Shown piece after piece: positions 1 through 5,983 of a DNA stretch of 7,191 bases (the first letter of the stretch is position 1; every line of letters starts with the position of its first letter). The translations under genes and the position numbers were made by a program. Source of the stretch: an uncultured Peptococcaceae bacterium (GTDB taxonomy: Bacteria > Bacillota > Peptococcia > Peptococcales > Peptococcaceae). The stretch covers positions 1-7,191 of the forward strand of contig CAUDRX010000119.1 in NCBI GenBank assembly GCA_958451915.1, in the 5' to 3' direction. The notes under the pieces are model-generated. The model had not been told where the DNA came from, made no database searches, and saw only the letters and a list, made by a program, of their open reading frames with translations.

Positions 1-1094
1 AAAAGATCCAGGAACGTCTTCATGGAATGGTATGGATACGCAAGCAGGATATCGCTCTCATTTTTATCCAGATAACGGATGATCGAATCTCCAGGATTGA
101 TGCAGGCCGGCATCAGCGGTGGCATCGGCTCGTAATTAAGGGTTGGAAATTCATCGGTGAGATCACCAAAGAGACCGTAGATAAAGTTCAGCGACAATGG
201 CAGTTCCGGCGTGATGATCACAGATTTCTGCTTTGCCTTCACCCGCTTCAAAAGATAGTGCAGGAGTTCCGGCGAGATTCGTTTGGAAAGCTGTACGCGC
301 ACGACAGAAGAATGCTTGCGCGTCTTGATCAGCTGCTCCATCTGTTCACGCCAGTCCATCTCTTCATCATAACGGGCTTCATCCACGCGCAGATCCCCGT
401 TACGAGTGAGACGGAAGATGAACTTGTCGATGATCTTACTCTTCAGGATGAGCTGGTCTGCAAAATAATAGACCAGGTTGGCAGCGGTCACAAAACAAAA
501 ACCGCGTCCGGATTCATCCGGGAAGATAAAGTAACGTGGGAAGTTGGTGTTCAGGATCGGGATGACCGCCACATTGGATTTCTTATCAGAGTTTTCAAAA
601 GCCACACAGACATACTGCTCTTTATTGCTCAGATAAGGAAATGGGTGATGAGAATCGACGACCTGAGGTGACAGATAAGGTTTGACCGCCTGATTGAAAT
701 ACTTTTTCAGCATCTCTTCCTGGTAATCGGTCACATTATCAGGGGAGATCTCATAAATACCATGCTGACGCAGCTGTCCCATCAGATTGACGTAGCACTT
801 TTCAGCACGTGGGATCAGCTGTTTGACATCATCATAGATCATATCCAGCTGTTCCTGGGCAGTCATCCTGGATTTTTTGTCGATCTCATCCGGTGTCAGT
901 TCAGCAGCATCGCTCAGGCCGCCGACCCGGACCATAAAGAACTCATCCAGGTTCGACCCGAAGATGGACATGAACCGCATGCGTTCAAACAGTGGCAGGC
1001 GTACATCTTCAGCTTCTTCCAGCACACGTTCGTTGAAACGCAGCCAGCTCAGCTCCCTATTTACATAAGGATTGTTGTTCATCTCTGAATTCAT
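1..1094 (-). CDS. ppk1: Polyphosphate kinase 1, N-terminal part (runs off left edge)
   Basis: Ppk1 reversibly transfers the gamma-phosphate of ATP to inorganic polyphosphate. The frame stays open from the start codon to the window edge (364 codons). Near the start it shows the PPK N-domain signature NRELSWLRFNERVLEEA (about residues 12-28), then FMSIFGSNLDEFFMVRVGGL (about 43-62), followed by the helical N-domain and the start of the head domain. Just before the edge, ILLAYPYHSMKTFLDLF matches the conserved ILLHHPYDSF region. The catalytic histidines lie further on and are not in the window, so activity cannot be judged. The start at 1094 is chosen because AGAGGGAG (1103-1110) sits 8 nt upstream; an in-frame ATG at 1082 is too far from it. 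The gene begins 38 bp inside the end of ppx, which suggests translational coupling. Family identity is certain; only completeness is open. Confidence 0.96.
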   Translation of the reverse strand, partial: MNSEMNNNPYVNRELSWLRFNERVLEEAEDVRLPLFERMRFMSIFGSNLDEFFMVRVGGLSDAAELTPDEIDKKSRMTAQEQLDMIYDDVKQLIPRAEKCYVNLMGQLRQHGIYEISPDNVTDYQEEMLKKYFNQAVKPYLSPQVVDSHHPFPYLSNKEQYVCVAFENSDKKSNVAVIPILNTNFPRYFIFPDESGRGFCFVTAANLVYYFADQLILKSKIIDKFIFRLTRNGDLRVDEARYDEEMDWREQMEQLIKTRKHSSVVRVQLSKRISPELLHYLLKRVKAKQKSVIITPELPLSLNFIYGLFGDLTDEFPTLNYEPMPPLMPACINPGDSIIRYLDKNESDILLAYPYHSMKTFLDL

Positions 1095-2013
1095 CAATTC
1101 CGCTCCCTCTCAAAATACCATTTTCTATCATATAACCTTCACGAACCCCATGACTGACGATAACGAGCTCCGTCGCACCAACAAAATTCATGATCGATTT
1201 GATCACGATCAGACCCGGGATAAACGTGACAAGGCGTTCCGGGATCACGCGATTGAGGATCTTGATACCATCCATACCGAGCATCGAGATCGCACGGTCC
1301 AGTTCTTCGATCTCATCCATCGACATGGTATAGCCCATGGTCTCCCCATCCTTCCCCAGGATGTGCTTGTGCACCTTCGCCAGTGCACGGGCAGTGCCCC
1401 CCATGCCGTAGATGCGCTGAAAGCCCTTCGTCGCAATGTTCATCGTGCCATCGAGCTGCTCCGCAACGTATTTTGTGATCTTCGCACGCTGCTTTGAATT
1501 AGGGAAAAGCCCCTTGACGAATTTATTGTACATCGCCAGCGCACCGATCTCTTTGCTGGTACTGGTCACCAGGCCATAATCATCATAGTAAAAGACCTGC
1601 GCACTGCCGCCGCCAAGGTCAAACCCTGCCGCCTTGGCATCTTTGATACAGCTCTGCAGGCCAATATAATCATAGTATGCTTCTTCGCAGCCCGACAGTA
1701 AGCGGATCTCGATGCCGGTCTGCTTTTTGACCTCTGCCAGGACCTGATTCTGATTGTTGATGCTGCGCAAAGACGCTGTCGCAAAGCAGGAGAAATTGTC
1801 GCACTGAGTCTCATCGCACATGACCTTCATACGCTTTAAGACCGAGCATAAGCGACTGATCCCTTCCTGTGTCAACACACCATCTTCAATGTAGCTCAGG
1901 ATCTCAGCAAATTCTTTTTCATTGACTAAAGGCGCAAACGTGTTATCAGGATTGATCTGATAGACCACCGCGCGCATCGTGTTCGAACCAATATCAATTA
2001 AACCGTACTTCAA
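1057..2013 (-). CDS. ppx: Ppx/GppA-family exopolyphosphatase (short form)
   Basis: This 318-aa protein belongs to the Ppx/GppA phosphatases of the actin-like ASKHA fold, which remove terminal phosphates from polyP or pppGpp. Visible motifs are the phosphate-1 loop IDIGSNTMR (6-14), FATASLR (77-83), SGCEEAY with the expected catalytic glutamate (107-113), DLGGGSA (132-138), GMGGTARAL (203-211) and SHGVREGY near the end. It lacks the C-terminal HD-like domain of the roughly 500-aa E. coli Ppx, so it is the two-lobe short form common in Gram-positives. The start is TTG at 2013 with GAGAGAGG just upstream, and the conserved N-terminus begins at residue 3. It follows the hypothetical gene by 21 nt and overlaps ppk1 by 38 bp. 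Pairing with ppk1 favours polyP over pppGpp as substrate, but that is inference. Confidence 0.93.
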   Translation of the reverse strand: MKYGLIDIGSNTMRAVVYQINPDNTFAPLVNEKEFAEILSYIEDGVLTQEGISRLCSVLKRMKVMCDETQCDNFSCFATASLRSINNQNQVLAEVKKQTGIEIRLLSGCEEAYYDYIGLQSCIKDAKAAGFDLGGGSAQVFYYDDYGLVTSTSKEIGALAMYNKFVKGLFPNSKQRAKITKYVAEQLDGTMNIATKGFQRIYGMGGTARALAKVHKHILGKDGETMGYTMSMDEIEELDRAISMLGMDGIKILNRVIPERLVTFIPGLIVIKSIMNFVGATELVIVSHGVREGYMIENGILRGSGIDEFRDEQQSLCK

Positions 2014-2034
2014 CGTGCCTCTCTCTTTTCTATT

Positions 2035-2574
2035 TTAGATATTCAAATTTTCATGCCAGTAAGTTGTCTGCGGATCATCCTTGACAGGCTGAAATTTTTT
2101 CAACTGTCCTGGTGCATAACGGAAAGAATAACTGAAGAAGAAAGTGATCTCATCCTCCGGCGAATCCTTTGGCCGCACGACCACCTGATCCGGATAGAAC
2201 ATATACTGCGCATCCTGATCACGCCAGGAGATCTCCACATCACCGATCTTCACGGTGATGGTGCCCCACTCGCCGACACTCACATCATTGAGCGGACCAC
2301 GACCACTCCTCAGCTCGTGATACTGGAACCCCATCGAATAACTGTTCTCATGAAGGATCGCCGTAAAATGTTCCACAACATAACGGCCTGGCAGGCTGAT
2401 GTCTTCGATCAAACGACGTTCTGAATCGATCGCCTTGTTGATCAGGAAAAGCCTTTTTTCAAGCGGCAGATCCTCATCTTCCGTCCAGGAGATCTTGTCC
2501 GTAAATTTTTTCAGTGTCTCTTGTAAGTCCTCGCACAAAAGAAGGACTTCGGCATCATGTTCCAAAAAATGCAT
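2035..2574 (-). CDS. Hypothetical protein, first gene of the polyphosphate operon
   Basis: I do not recognise this family. The frame can open at TTG 2667 (210 aa), but I prefer ATG 2574 (179 aa). TTGAGG (2584-2589) lies 9 nt upstream of that ATG, whereas the upstream TTG has only a poor SD. A strong promoter also falls inside the extra N-terminal part, with its expected transcript start near 2620. The protein is soluble-looking and acidic, with no signal peptide or membrane segment. The first third is helical and charged. The rest alternates hydrophobic and polar residues like a beta-rich domain (for example GTITVKIGDVEISW, then ITFFFSYSFRY) and is rich in Trp, Tyr and Phe. It ends in TAA 21 nt before ppx. 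Co-transcription with ppx and ppk1 suggests a role in polyP metabolism or its control, but nothing in the sequence shows one. Confidence 0.8.
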   Translation of the reverse strand: MHFLEHDAEVLLLCEDLQETLKKFTDKISWTEDEDLPLEKRLFLINKAIDSERRLIEDISLPGRYVVEHFTAILHENSYSMGFQYHELRSGRGPLNDVSVGEWGTITVKIGDVEISWRDQDAQYMFYPDQVVVRPKDSPEDEITFFFSYSFRYAPGQLKKFQPVKDDPQTTYWHENLNI

Positions 2575-2626
2575 GTCATTCATCCTCAACATAAAAACTT
2601 TGTATTGGCAGATGTCACCTGAATCC

Positions 2627-2655
2627 ATTATAACATGCACCTTGATGCGCCGCAA
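2627..2655 (-). promoter_or_regulatory. Promoter of the hypothetical-ppx-ppk1 operon
   Basis: Read on the minus strand, TTGCGG (2650-2655) is followed by a 17-nt spacer and a perfect TATAAT (2627-2632). TG sits one base before the -10 (TGTTATAAT), making it an extended -10 site. Transcription would start near 2620, about 46 nt before the preferred ATG at 2574. The -35 matches consensus only at TTG, which the extended -10 would compensate. Confidence 0.7.
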
Positions 2656-2754
2656 AGTTTTCTCCAAGCTTTCTCAGGCCTCATGCTATTTTTTTGCTGT
2701 TTTCCTCCACCCTTGTTAAGGCCGGGTTAATCTTTTGAAAGGATTATTTTACGC

Positions 2755-2783
2755 TTGACAATTCCAGGAACTCTGTGTATGAT
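2755..2783 (+). promoter_or_regulatory. Promoter of tRNA-Leu
   Basis: TTGACA (2755-2760) and TATGAT (2778-2783) are separated by 17 nt, close to the sigma-A consensus. Transcription would begin near 2790, leaving a leader of about 12 nt before the mature tRNA. The site is divergent from the polyphosphate operon promoter about 100 bp to the left. Confidence 0.85.
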
Positions 2784-2801
2784 AGGCTAGTAACGAAAAG
2801 C

Positions 2802-2885
2802 GCCGGCGTGATGGAACTGGCAGACGTGACGGACTCAAAATCCGTTGGGCTAACACCCGTGTGGGTTCGAATCCCACCGCCGGCA
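2802..2885 (+). tRNA. tRNA-Leu (anticodon CAA)
   Basis: The 84-nt cloverleaf has a perfect 7-bp acceptor stem (GCCGGCG 2802-2808 with CGCCGGC 2878-2884) and discriminator A at 2885. The anticodon stem is ACGGA/TCCGT around the loop CTCAAAA, placing anticodon CAA at 2836-2838, which reads UUG. The long variable arm (GGG..CCC, 2847-2858) marks it as class II. The T arm is GTGGG-TTCGAAT-CCCAC (2861-2877). CCA is not encoded and must be added after transcription. It is a single-gene unit with its own promoter and terminator. Confidence 0.97.
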
Positions 2886-2890
2886 GTCTG

Positions 2891-2919
2891 AACTCACAGC
2901 AAATGCTGTGAGTTTTTTT
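2891..2919 (+). terminator. Intrinsic terminator of tRNA-Leu
   Basis: AACTCACAGC (2891-2900) pairs perfectly with GCTGTGAGTT (2905-2914) around the loop AAAT. The strand then continues into a T run. It starts 5 nt after the mature tRNA end. Confidence 0.92.
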
Positions 2920-2926
2920 ATTTTCC

Positions 2927-2979
2927 GCATGTAATAAAAGCGGCGCCTCCTGCACGGAGACGCCGCTTTTATTACATGC
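2927..2979 (-). terminator. Long bidirectional-type hairpin ending the cls operon
   Basis: The 19-nt arm 2927-2945 is perfectly complementary to 2961-2979. Inside the loop, CTCC and GGAG can add 4 more pairs around TGCAC after one mismatch. The outer arms are A-rich then T-rich around a GCGGCG core, so each strand reads a GC stem followed by TTTTATTAC. It lies between the tRNA unit (plus) and the cls unit (minus) and can stop both. The last sense codon and TAA stop of the small membrane protein (2972-2977) are inside the right arm. Confidence 0.85.
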
Positions 2980-3205
2980 TCAGAAGCCAGATCACGATCG
3001 CCAGCATCGATACCACATAGACCGCCAGGCAGACCAGCTTGACCTTCTTATCATAAGGGCGGAGCATCGCGATATCCAATACCAGCATCGTCGTCACAGC
3101 ACAGAGCAACCCCCACAAAAGAAGACCGCTCAACTGCCACACCGGCAAACCGATCAGAAGCCCCAGGGCAACGATCAGGACCCGGATCACATTTTTTGAA
3201 ACCAT
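2972..3205 (-). CDS. Small three-helix membrane protein downstream of cls
   Basis: I do not recognise this family. The 77-aa protein is almost entirely hydrophobic. One helix covers about residues 6-23 (VIRVLIVALGLLIGLPVW), and a second covers 27-44. A short basic loop containing RPYDKKVK follows, and the last helix runs to the C-terminus LLSM. There is no catalytic motif. The frame could begin at GTG 3220, which overlaps the cls stop as GTGA. I prefer ATG 3205 because AAGAGG (3212-3217) lies 6 nt upstream, while the GTG has no SD. Either start implies co-translation with cls. It could be an accessory subunit or regulator of the cardiolipin synthase, or an unrelated membrane protein; only position supports a link. 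Confidence 0.75.
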   Translation of the reverse strand: MVSKNVIRVLIVALGLLIGLPVWQLSGLLLWGLLCAVTTMLVLDIAMLRPYDKKVKLVCLAVYVVSMLAIVIWLLSM

Positions 3206-3216
3206 CATCCACCTCT

Positions 3217-4785
3217 TCACATCAAAGGACCAAATACACGCATCAAGCGGCCAAACGCACGCTTATACGCCGGAAACGCACTGTACGTCTTGAGAAAGAT
3301 ACGCTCACTCTGAGCAAGCGAGGCCTGAAAATCCGCTTCCGCTTCCTGGGCGATCGCCTTGTCATACATCATCACACCATTCTCAAAATGCAGAAACAAG
3401 CTGCGGAAATCCAGGTTCACCGATCCTACCACACTCACACAGCCATCGCTCACGAACATCTTGGAATGCAGAAAACCCGGTGTAAATTCATAAACTTTGA
3501 TCCCCGCCTTGATCAGTTCGGGATAATAGCTGCGCGCGATCATAAAGACGATCTTCTTGTCCGGGATGTGCGGCAGCAGGATGCAAACTTCAATGCCGCG
3601 CTGTGCTGCAAATTCCAACGACTTGCGCAGTCTCTCATCCAGGATCAGGTATGGCGTCATGATGTGCACATAGTCTTCTGCCAGATCGAGGATCTGGCAA
3701 TACACATTCGATGCAGTATCCTCATGATTCTCCGGCGCGTCCGCATATGGCGCGATGATCGACGAAGTCGGTACCTGCGGACCTTCCACACGCATATAAC
3801 GCGCATACTCATCACTGCGCAGATCTGTCGCCACGCCCCATGCCTGCAGGAACATCCCCGTCATCGACTGCACGGCATTACCTGTAATGCGCAGACCTGC
3901 ATCTTTCCAATAGCCAAAGCGCGTGATCAGGTTAGCATACTCATCTGCCAGGTTAAAACCACCTGTATATGCGATCTTGCCATCGATCACCGTGATCTTC
4001 CGGTGATCGCGATTATTCTGATATGAGGACAGGATCGGACGGATCGGCGAGAAAACACAGCATTGGATACCCAGATCGTTCACACGTGCCTCAAAATCCT
4101 TTGGCAGTTTCAGTCCACAAAGGCCATCATACAGAAAACGGACCTCCACCCCTTCATCGACCTTGCGCTTAAGGATCTCGAGCAGCTTATCCATGACCTG
4201 CCCCTCGTGCACGATAAAATATTCCATAAAAATGAATTTCTCAGCCTTTTCCAGGTCTTCGAACAGCGCAAACAGCGCCTCTTCTCCTGTTGGATAATAG
4301 GTCACATCCTCACCATAATACGTTGGAAATCGGCAGCCGATCGCCAGATAGCGGAACAGTCCGACATACTTATTGTCCATCAAAGACAAATCCCGCCGGG
4401 CGTCTTCATTGTCCACCAGATGCAGCGCTGTGAGCATCTCTTTCTCCCTAAATTGCGCTGTCAGATGTGCTGTGCCCGGCACCAGCCGGATCACGATATA
4501 CATGATCAGTGCCACCGTCGGCGCAACCGCCAGAAGCGTCAGCCATGCGATCTGATACGCATTATGCGGACAACGAAGGAGGATATAGCTGATCATCAAG
4601 AGCGTCAGCACCAGCGCTACGCCTTGAAAAGCGAGCGCGTACTGCCGACCCACCTGATAGGTGAAAAAATAATACACCCCCACCCAGGCTGCAACCTGCA
4701 CGAGCAAAAGTACCGCCGTCAAAAAGAACGAGTTTGAAACTACAAACAGACTTTTTCGATGGATCTTTTCCTTTTCGTCTCTCAA
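3217..4785 (-). CDS. cls: Cardiolipin synthase (phospholipase D family)
   Basis: The enzyme condenses two phosphatidylglycerol molecules to cardiolipin and glycerol at the cytoplasmic membrane. From the TTG start (522 aa) there are three predicted membrane helices within about residues 12-104, ending in IVIRLVPG, then two PLD domains. The first HKD motif is HRKITVIDG (H261, K263, D268) followed by GGFNLADEY. The second is HSKMFVSDG (H440, K442, D447) followed by GSVNLDFRS. Both are intact, and the length fits bacterial Cls (about 480-530 aa). An in-frame ATG at 4803 would add six residues but has no SD. The TTG at 4785 has AAGGAG (4792-4797) at 6 nt spacing, so I prefer it. It is first in a two-gene operon with its own promoter. 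Other PLD-family transferases are possible, but the helices and both motif contexts are typical of Cls. Confidence 0.94.
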   Translation of the reverse strand: MRDEKEKIHRKSLFVVSNSFFLTAVLLLVQVAAWVGVYYFFTYQVGRQYALAFQGVALVLTLLMISYILLRCPHNAYQIAWLTLLAVAPTVALIMYIVIRLVPGTAHLTAQFREKEMLTALHLVDNEDARRDLSLMDNKYVGLFRYLAIGCRFPTYYGEDVTYYPTGEEALFALFEDLEKAEKFIFMEYFIVHEGQVMDKLLEILKRKVDEGVEVRFLYDGLCGLKLPKDFEARVNDLGIQCCVFSPIRPILSSYQNNRDHRKITVIDGKIAYTGGFNLADEYANLITRFGYWKDAGLRITGNAVQSMTGMFLQAWGVATDLRSDEYARYMRVEGPQVPTSSIIAPYADAPENHEDTASNVYCQILDLAEDYVHIMTPYLILDERLRKSLEFAAQRGIEVCILLPHIPDKKIVFMIARSYYPELIKAGIKVYEFTPGFLHSKMFVSDGCVSVVGSVNLDFRSLFLHFENGVMMYDKAIAQEAEADFQASLAQSERIFLKTYSAFPAYKRAFGRLMRVFGPLM

Positions 4786-4834
4786 TGTTCTCTCCTTCTT
4801 CATTTTTAAACACTTAAGAAACAGATTACATTTA

Positions 4835-4863
4835 ATAGTAAGTCAAGCCATGTAAAAAGTCAA
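4835..4863 (-). promoter_or_regulatory. Promoter of the cls operon
   Basis: On the minus strand TTGACT (4858-4863) is followed by a 17-nt spacer and TACTAT (4835-4840). The -35 is near consensus and the -10 is moderate. A second TTGACT (4841-4846) adjoins the -10 but has no -10 at proper spacing. The expected start near 4828 leaves a leader of about 43 nt to the preferred TTG. It lies directly after the rubrerythrin terminator. Confidence 0.6.
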
Positions 4864-4892
4864 CAATCCACCCGTCTTTCCGCAGTCAGCGC

Positions 4893-4925
4893 AAAAAAAA
4901 TGCATCCCAACTTAATGGGATGCAT
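4893..4925 (-). terminator. Intrinsic terminator of the rubrerythrin gene
   Basis: ATGCATCCCA (4900-4909) pairs perfectly with TGGGATGCAT (4916-4925) around a 6-nt loop. On the minus strand the stem is followed by eight T. It begins 19 nt past the rubrerythrin stop codon and separates this unit from the cls promoter. Confidence 0.93.
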
Positions 4926-4944
4926 CATCGTCACATTTTAACGA

Positions 4945-5487
4945 TCAGTAATTTTCACAGAGCACTTCGAAATACGCTTGTGGATGACTGCAAGCCGGGC
5001 AGATCTTTGGCGGCTCCTGACCTTCAAAGATGTAGCCACAGTTGTTGCATTTCCACTTTACAGATGTTTCTTTCTTGAAGGTCGTCTCATTCTCGATGCC
5101 AGCCAGAAGAGCCAGATACCGTTTCTCATGTGCCGCTTCGACCTGAGCGATCAGGTCCATACGGGTCGCGATCTCATCAAAGCCTTCTTCGCGAGCTTCT
5201 TCCGCCATTCTCTTGTACATATCGGTCCATTCATAGTTTTCGCCGGCTGCCGCATCTTTGAGGTTTTCAGGGGTGCTCTTGATGCTGCCACCTTGCAAAT
5301 ACTTAAACCAGAGTTTTGCATGTTCCATTTCGTTTTTAGCAGTTTCTTCAAACAGCATCTGGATCTGGACATACCCATCCTTCTTCGCCTGAGAAGCGTA
5401 ATAGGTATATTTGTTGCGAGCCTGAGATTCACCGGCAAATGCTTCCTGCAGGTTCTTTTCAGTTTTGGTGCCTTTGAGATCTTTCAT
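4945..5487 (-). CDS. rbr: Rubrerythrin
   Basis: Rubrerythrin is a cytoplasmic non-haem iron peroxidase that detoxifies hydrogen peroxide in anaerobes, with electrons from NADH via rubredoxin or related partners. The 180-aa protein has the usual order of a four-helix ferritin-like diiron domain and a C-terminal rubredoxin domain. Ligands are visible as E20 (FAGESQARNKY), E53 and H56 (ETAKNEMEHA), E97 (AEEAREEGF) and E117/H120 (QVEAAHEKRY). The rubredoxin iron site is C147-x2-C150 and C163-x2-C166. The start at 5487 has GGAGG (5494-5498) 6 nt upstream and gives the family N-terminus MKDLKGTKTEKNL. A TTG at 5505 would add six residues and has its own weak SD. No convincing promoter is visible in the 92-bp gap after veg, so it may be partly expressed by readthrough. 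It shows the organism is an anaerobe or microaerophile. Confidence 0.97.
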   Translation of the reverse strand: MKDLKGTKTEKNLQEAFAGESQARNKYTYYASQAKKDGYVQIQMLFEETAKNEMEHAKLWFKYLQGGSIKSTPENLKDAAAGENYEWTDMYKRMAEEAREEGFDEIATRMDLIAQVEAAHEKRYLALLAGIENETTFKKETSVKWKCNNCGYIFEGQEPPKICPACSHPQAYFEVLCENY

Positions 5488-5579
5488 GTTTTTCCTCCAA
5501 TACAAGTCTTCCTCAACAATAAGCAGCCTTTTCTACAGCAAGAAAGGACGCTGTCGACAACAGAACGCAAAAACTGCGC

Positions 5580-5852
5580 TCAAGCGTGGGCATCACTGGC
5601 AAGGCGATAAGTGTGGCCATTCTTATGCAGGGCCACAACTACATTCCCAGTCACCAGGTCAACATAATTGAACGACAAACGCCGTTCAGCATGGTCTTCA
5701 GCTTTAACGACAAATACATTACGATAGGTTGCTTCCAGTTCGCCCTTATGATTGACAACACGGTTACGACCAATATTGACATCCAACTCAATTTCACAGC
5801 CAACAAAAGGCTGAAGCGACTTTTTTACACGCTCGATCGTCATCTTTGTCAT
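5580..5852 (-). CDS. veg: Veg family protein
   Basis: Veg is a small protein conserved across Bacillota; in Bacillus subtilis it promotes biofilm matrix gene expression by opposing SinR, through an unsettled mechanism. This 90-aa copy shows the family pattern: ERVKKSLQPFVGCEIEL, then NIGRNRVVNHKGELEATYRN, VFVVKAED, and RRLSFNYVDLVTGNVVVAL, which aligns with the RVSYSYADILT region of B. subtilis Veg. There are no membrane segments. It has about 15 extra C-terminal residues ending in DAHA. Several ATGs are available (5864, 5861, 5852) after AGAGAGG. I chose 5852 because it gives the usual N-terminal length, though its SD spacing of 12 nt is long; 5861 is the main alternative. Two strong promoters lie upstream, and rbr follows 92 nt downstream. 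Confidence 0.88.
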   Translation of the reverse strand: MTKMTIERVKKSLQPFVGCEIELDVNIGRNRVVNHKGELEATYRNVFVVKAEDHAERRLSFNYVDLVTGNVVVALHKNGHTYRLASDAHA

Positions 5853-5880
5853 ATGATGCATCATCCTCTCTAGTGAATCA

Positions 5881-5909
5881 ATTATAACACATTTTCAGAG
5901 GACGCGCAA
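5881..5909 (-). promoter_or_regulatory. Proximal veg promoter (extended -10)
   Basis: On the minus strand TTGCGC (5904-5909), a 17-nt spacer, then TATAAT (5881-5886) preceded by TGT. This is the same architecture as the polyphosphate operon promoter at 2627-2655. The predicted start is near 5874, about 20 nt before the veg ATGs. Confidence 0.65.
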
Positions 5910-5921
5910 AAAGAATTTATT

Positions 5922-5950
5922 ATTATATCGTGACTCACATTCTTTGTCAA
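5922..5950 (-). promoter_or_regulatory. Distal veg promoter, perfect sigma-A consensus
   Basis: On the minus strand TTGACA (5945-5950), exactly 17 nt, then TATAAT (5922-5927): both hexamers match the housekeeping consensus in every base. The start is expected near 5915. The veg promoter of B. subtilis is also famously strong, so high expression fits the family. Confidence 0.88.
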
Positions 5951-5983
5951 TAATCTTCGCAAAGGTTTCTATCTGCTACCTAA

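Noticed and set aside
27..671. 214-codon plus-strand frame at the left edge
   Set aside because: Antisense to Ppk1, whose minus-strand translation gives clear family motifs throughout.
2731..2750. Small AATCTTT/AAGGATT hairpin before the tRNA promoter
   Set aside because: Seven pairs including a G-T wobble, followed by a weak T tail, with no gene upstream on the plus strand for it to terminate.
2749..2955. 68-codon minus-strand frame antisense to the tRNA
   Set aside because: It contains VGFEPTR, the well-known false peptide produced by reading a tRNA T arm backwards, and covers the tRNA and its terminator. It is not a gene.
3196..4026. 276-codon plus-strand frame
   Set aside because: Lies antisense to the cardiolipin synthase and is rich in His, Arg and Ile with no domain pattern. 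The opposite strand has two intact HKD motifs.
5498..5579. Possible rbr promoter or PerR-type operator between veg and rbr
   Set aside because: No pair of hexamers with acceptable spacing and no clear palindrome of the Per/Fur box type could be found by eye.
4978..5610. 210-codon plus-strand frame over the rubrerythrin gene
   Set aside because: Shadow of a perfectly conserved rubrerythrin on the minus strand; it also runs through the rbr SD and intergenic region.
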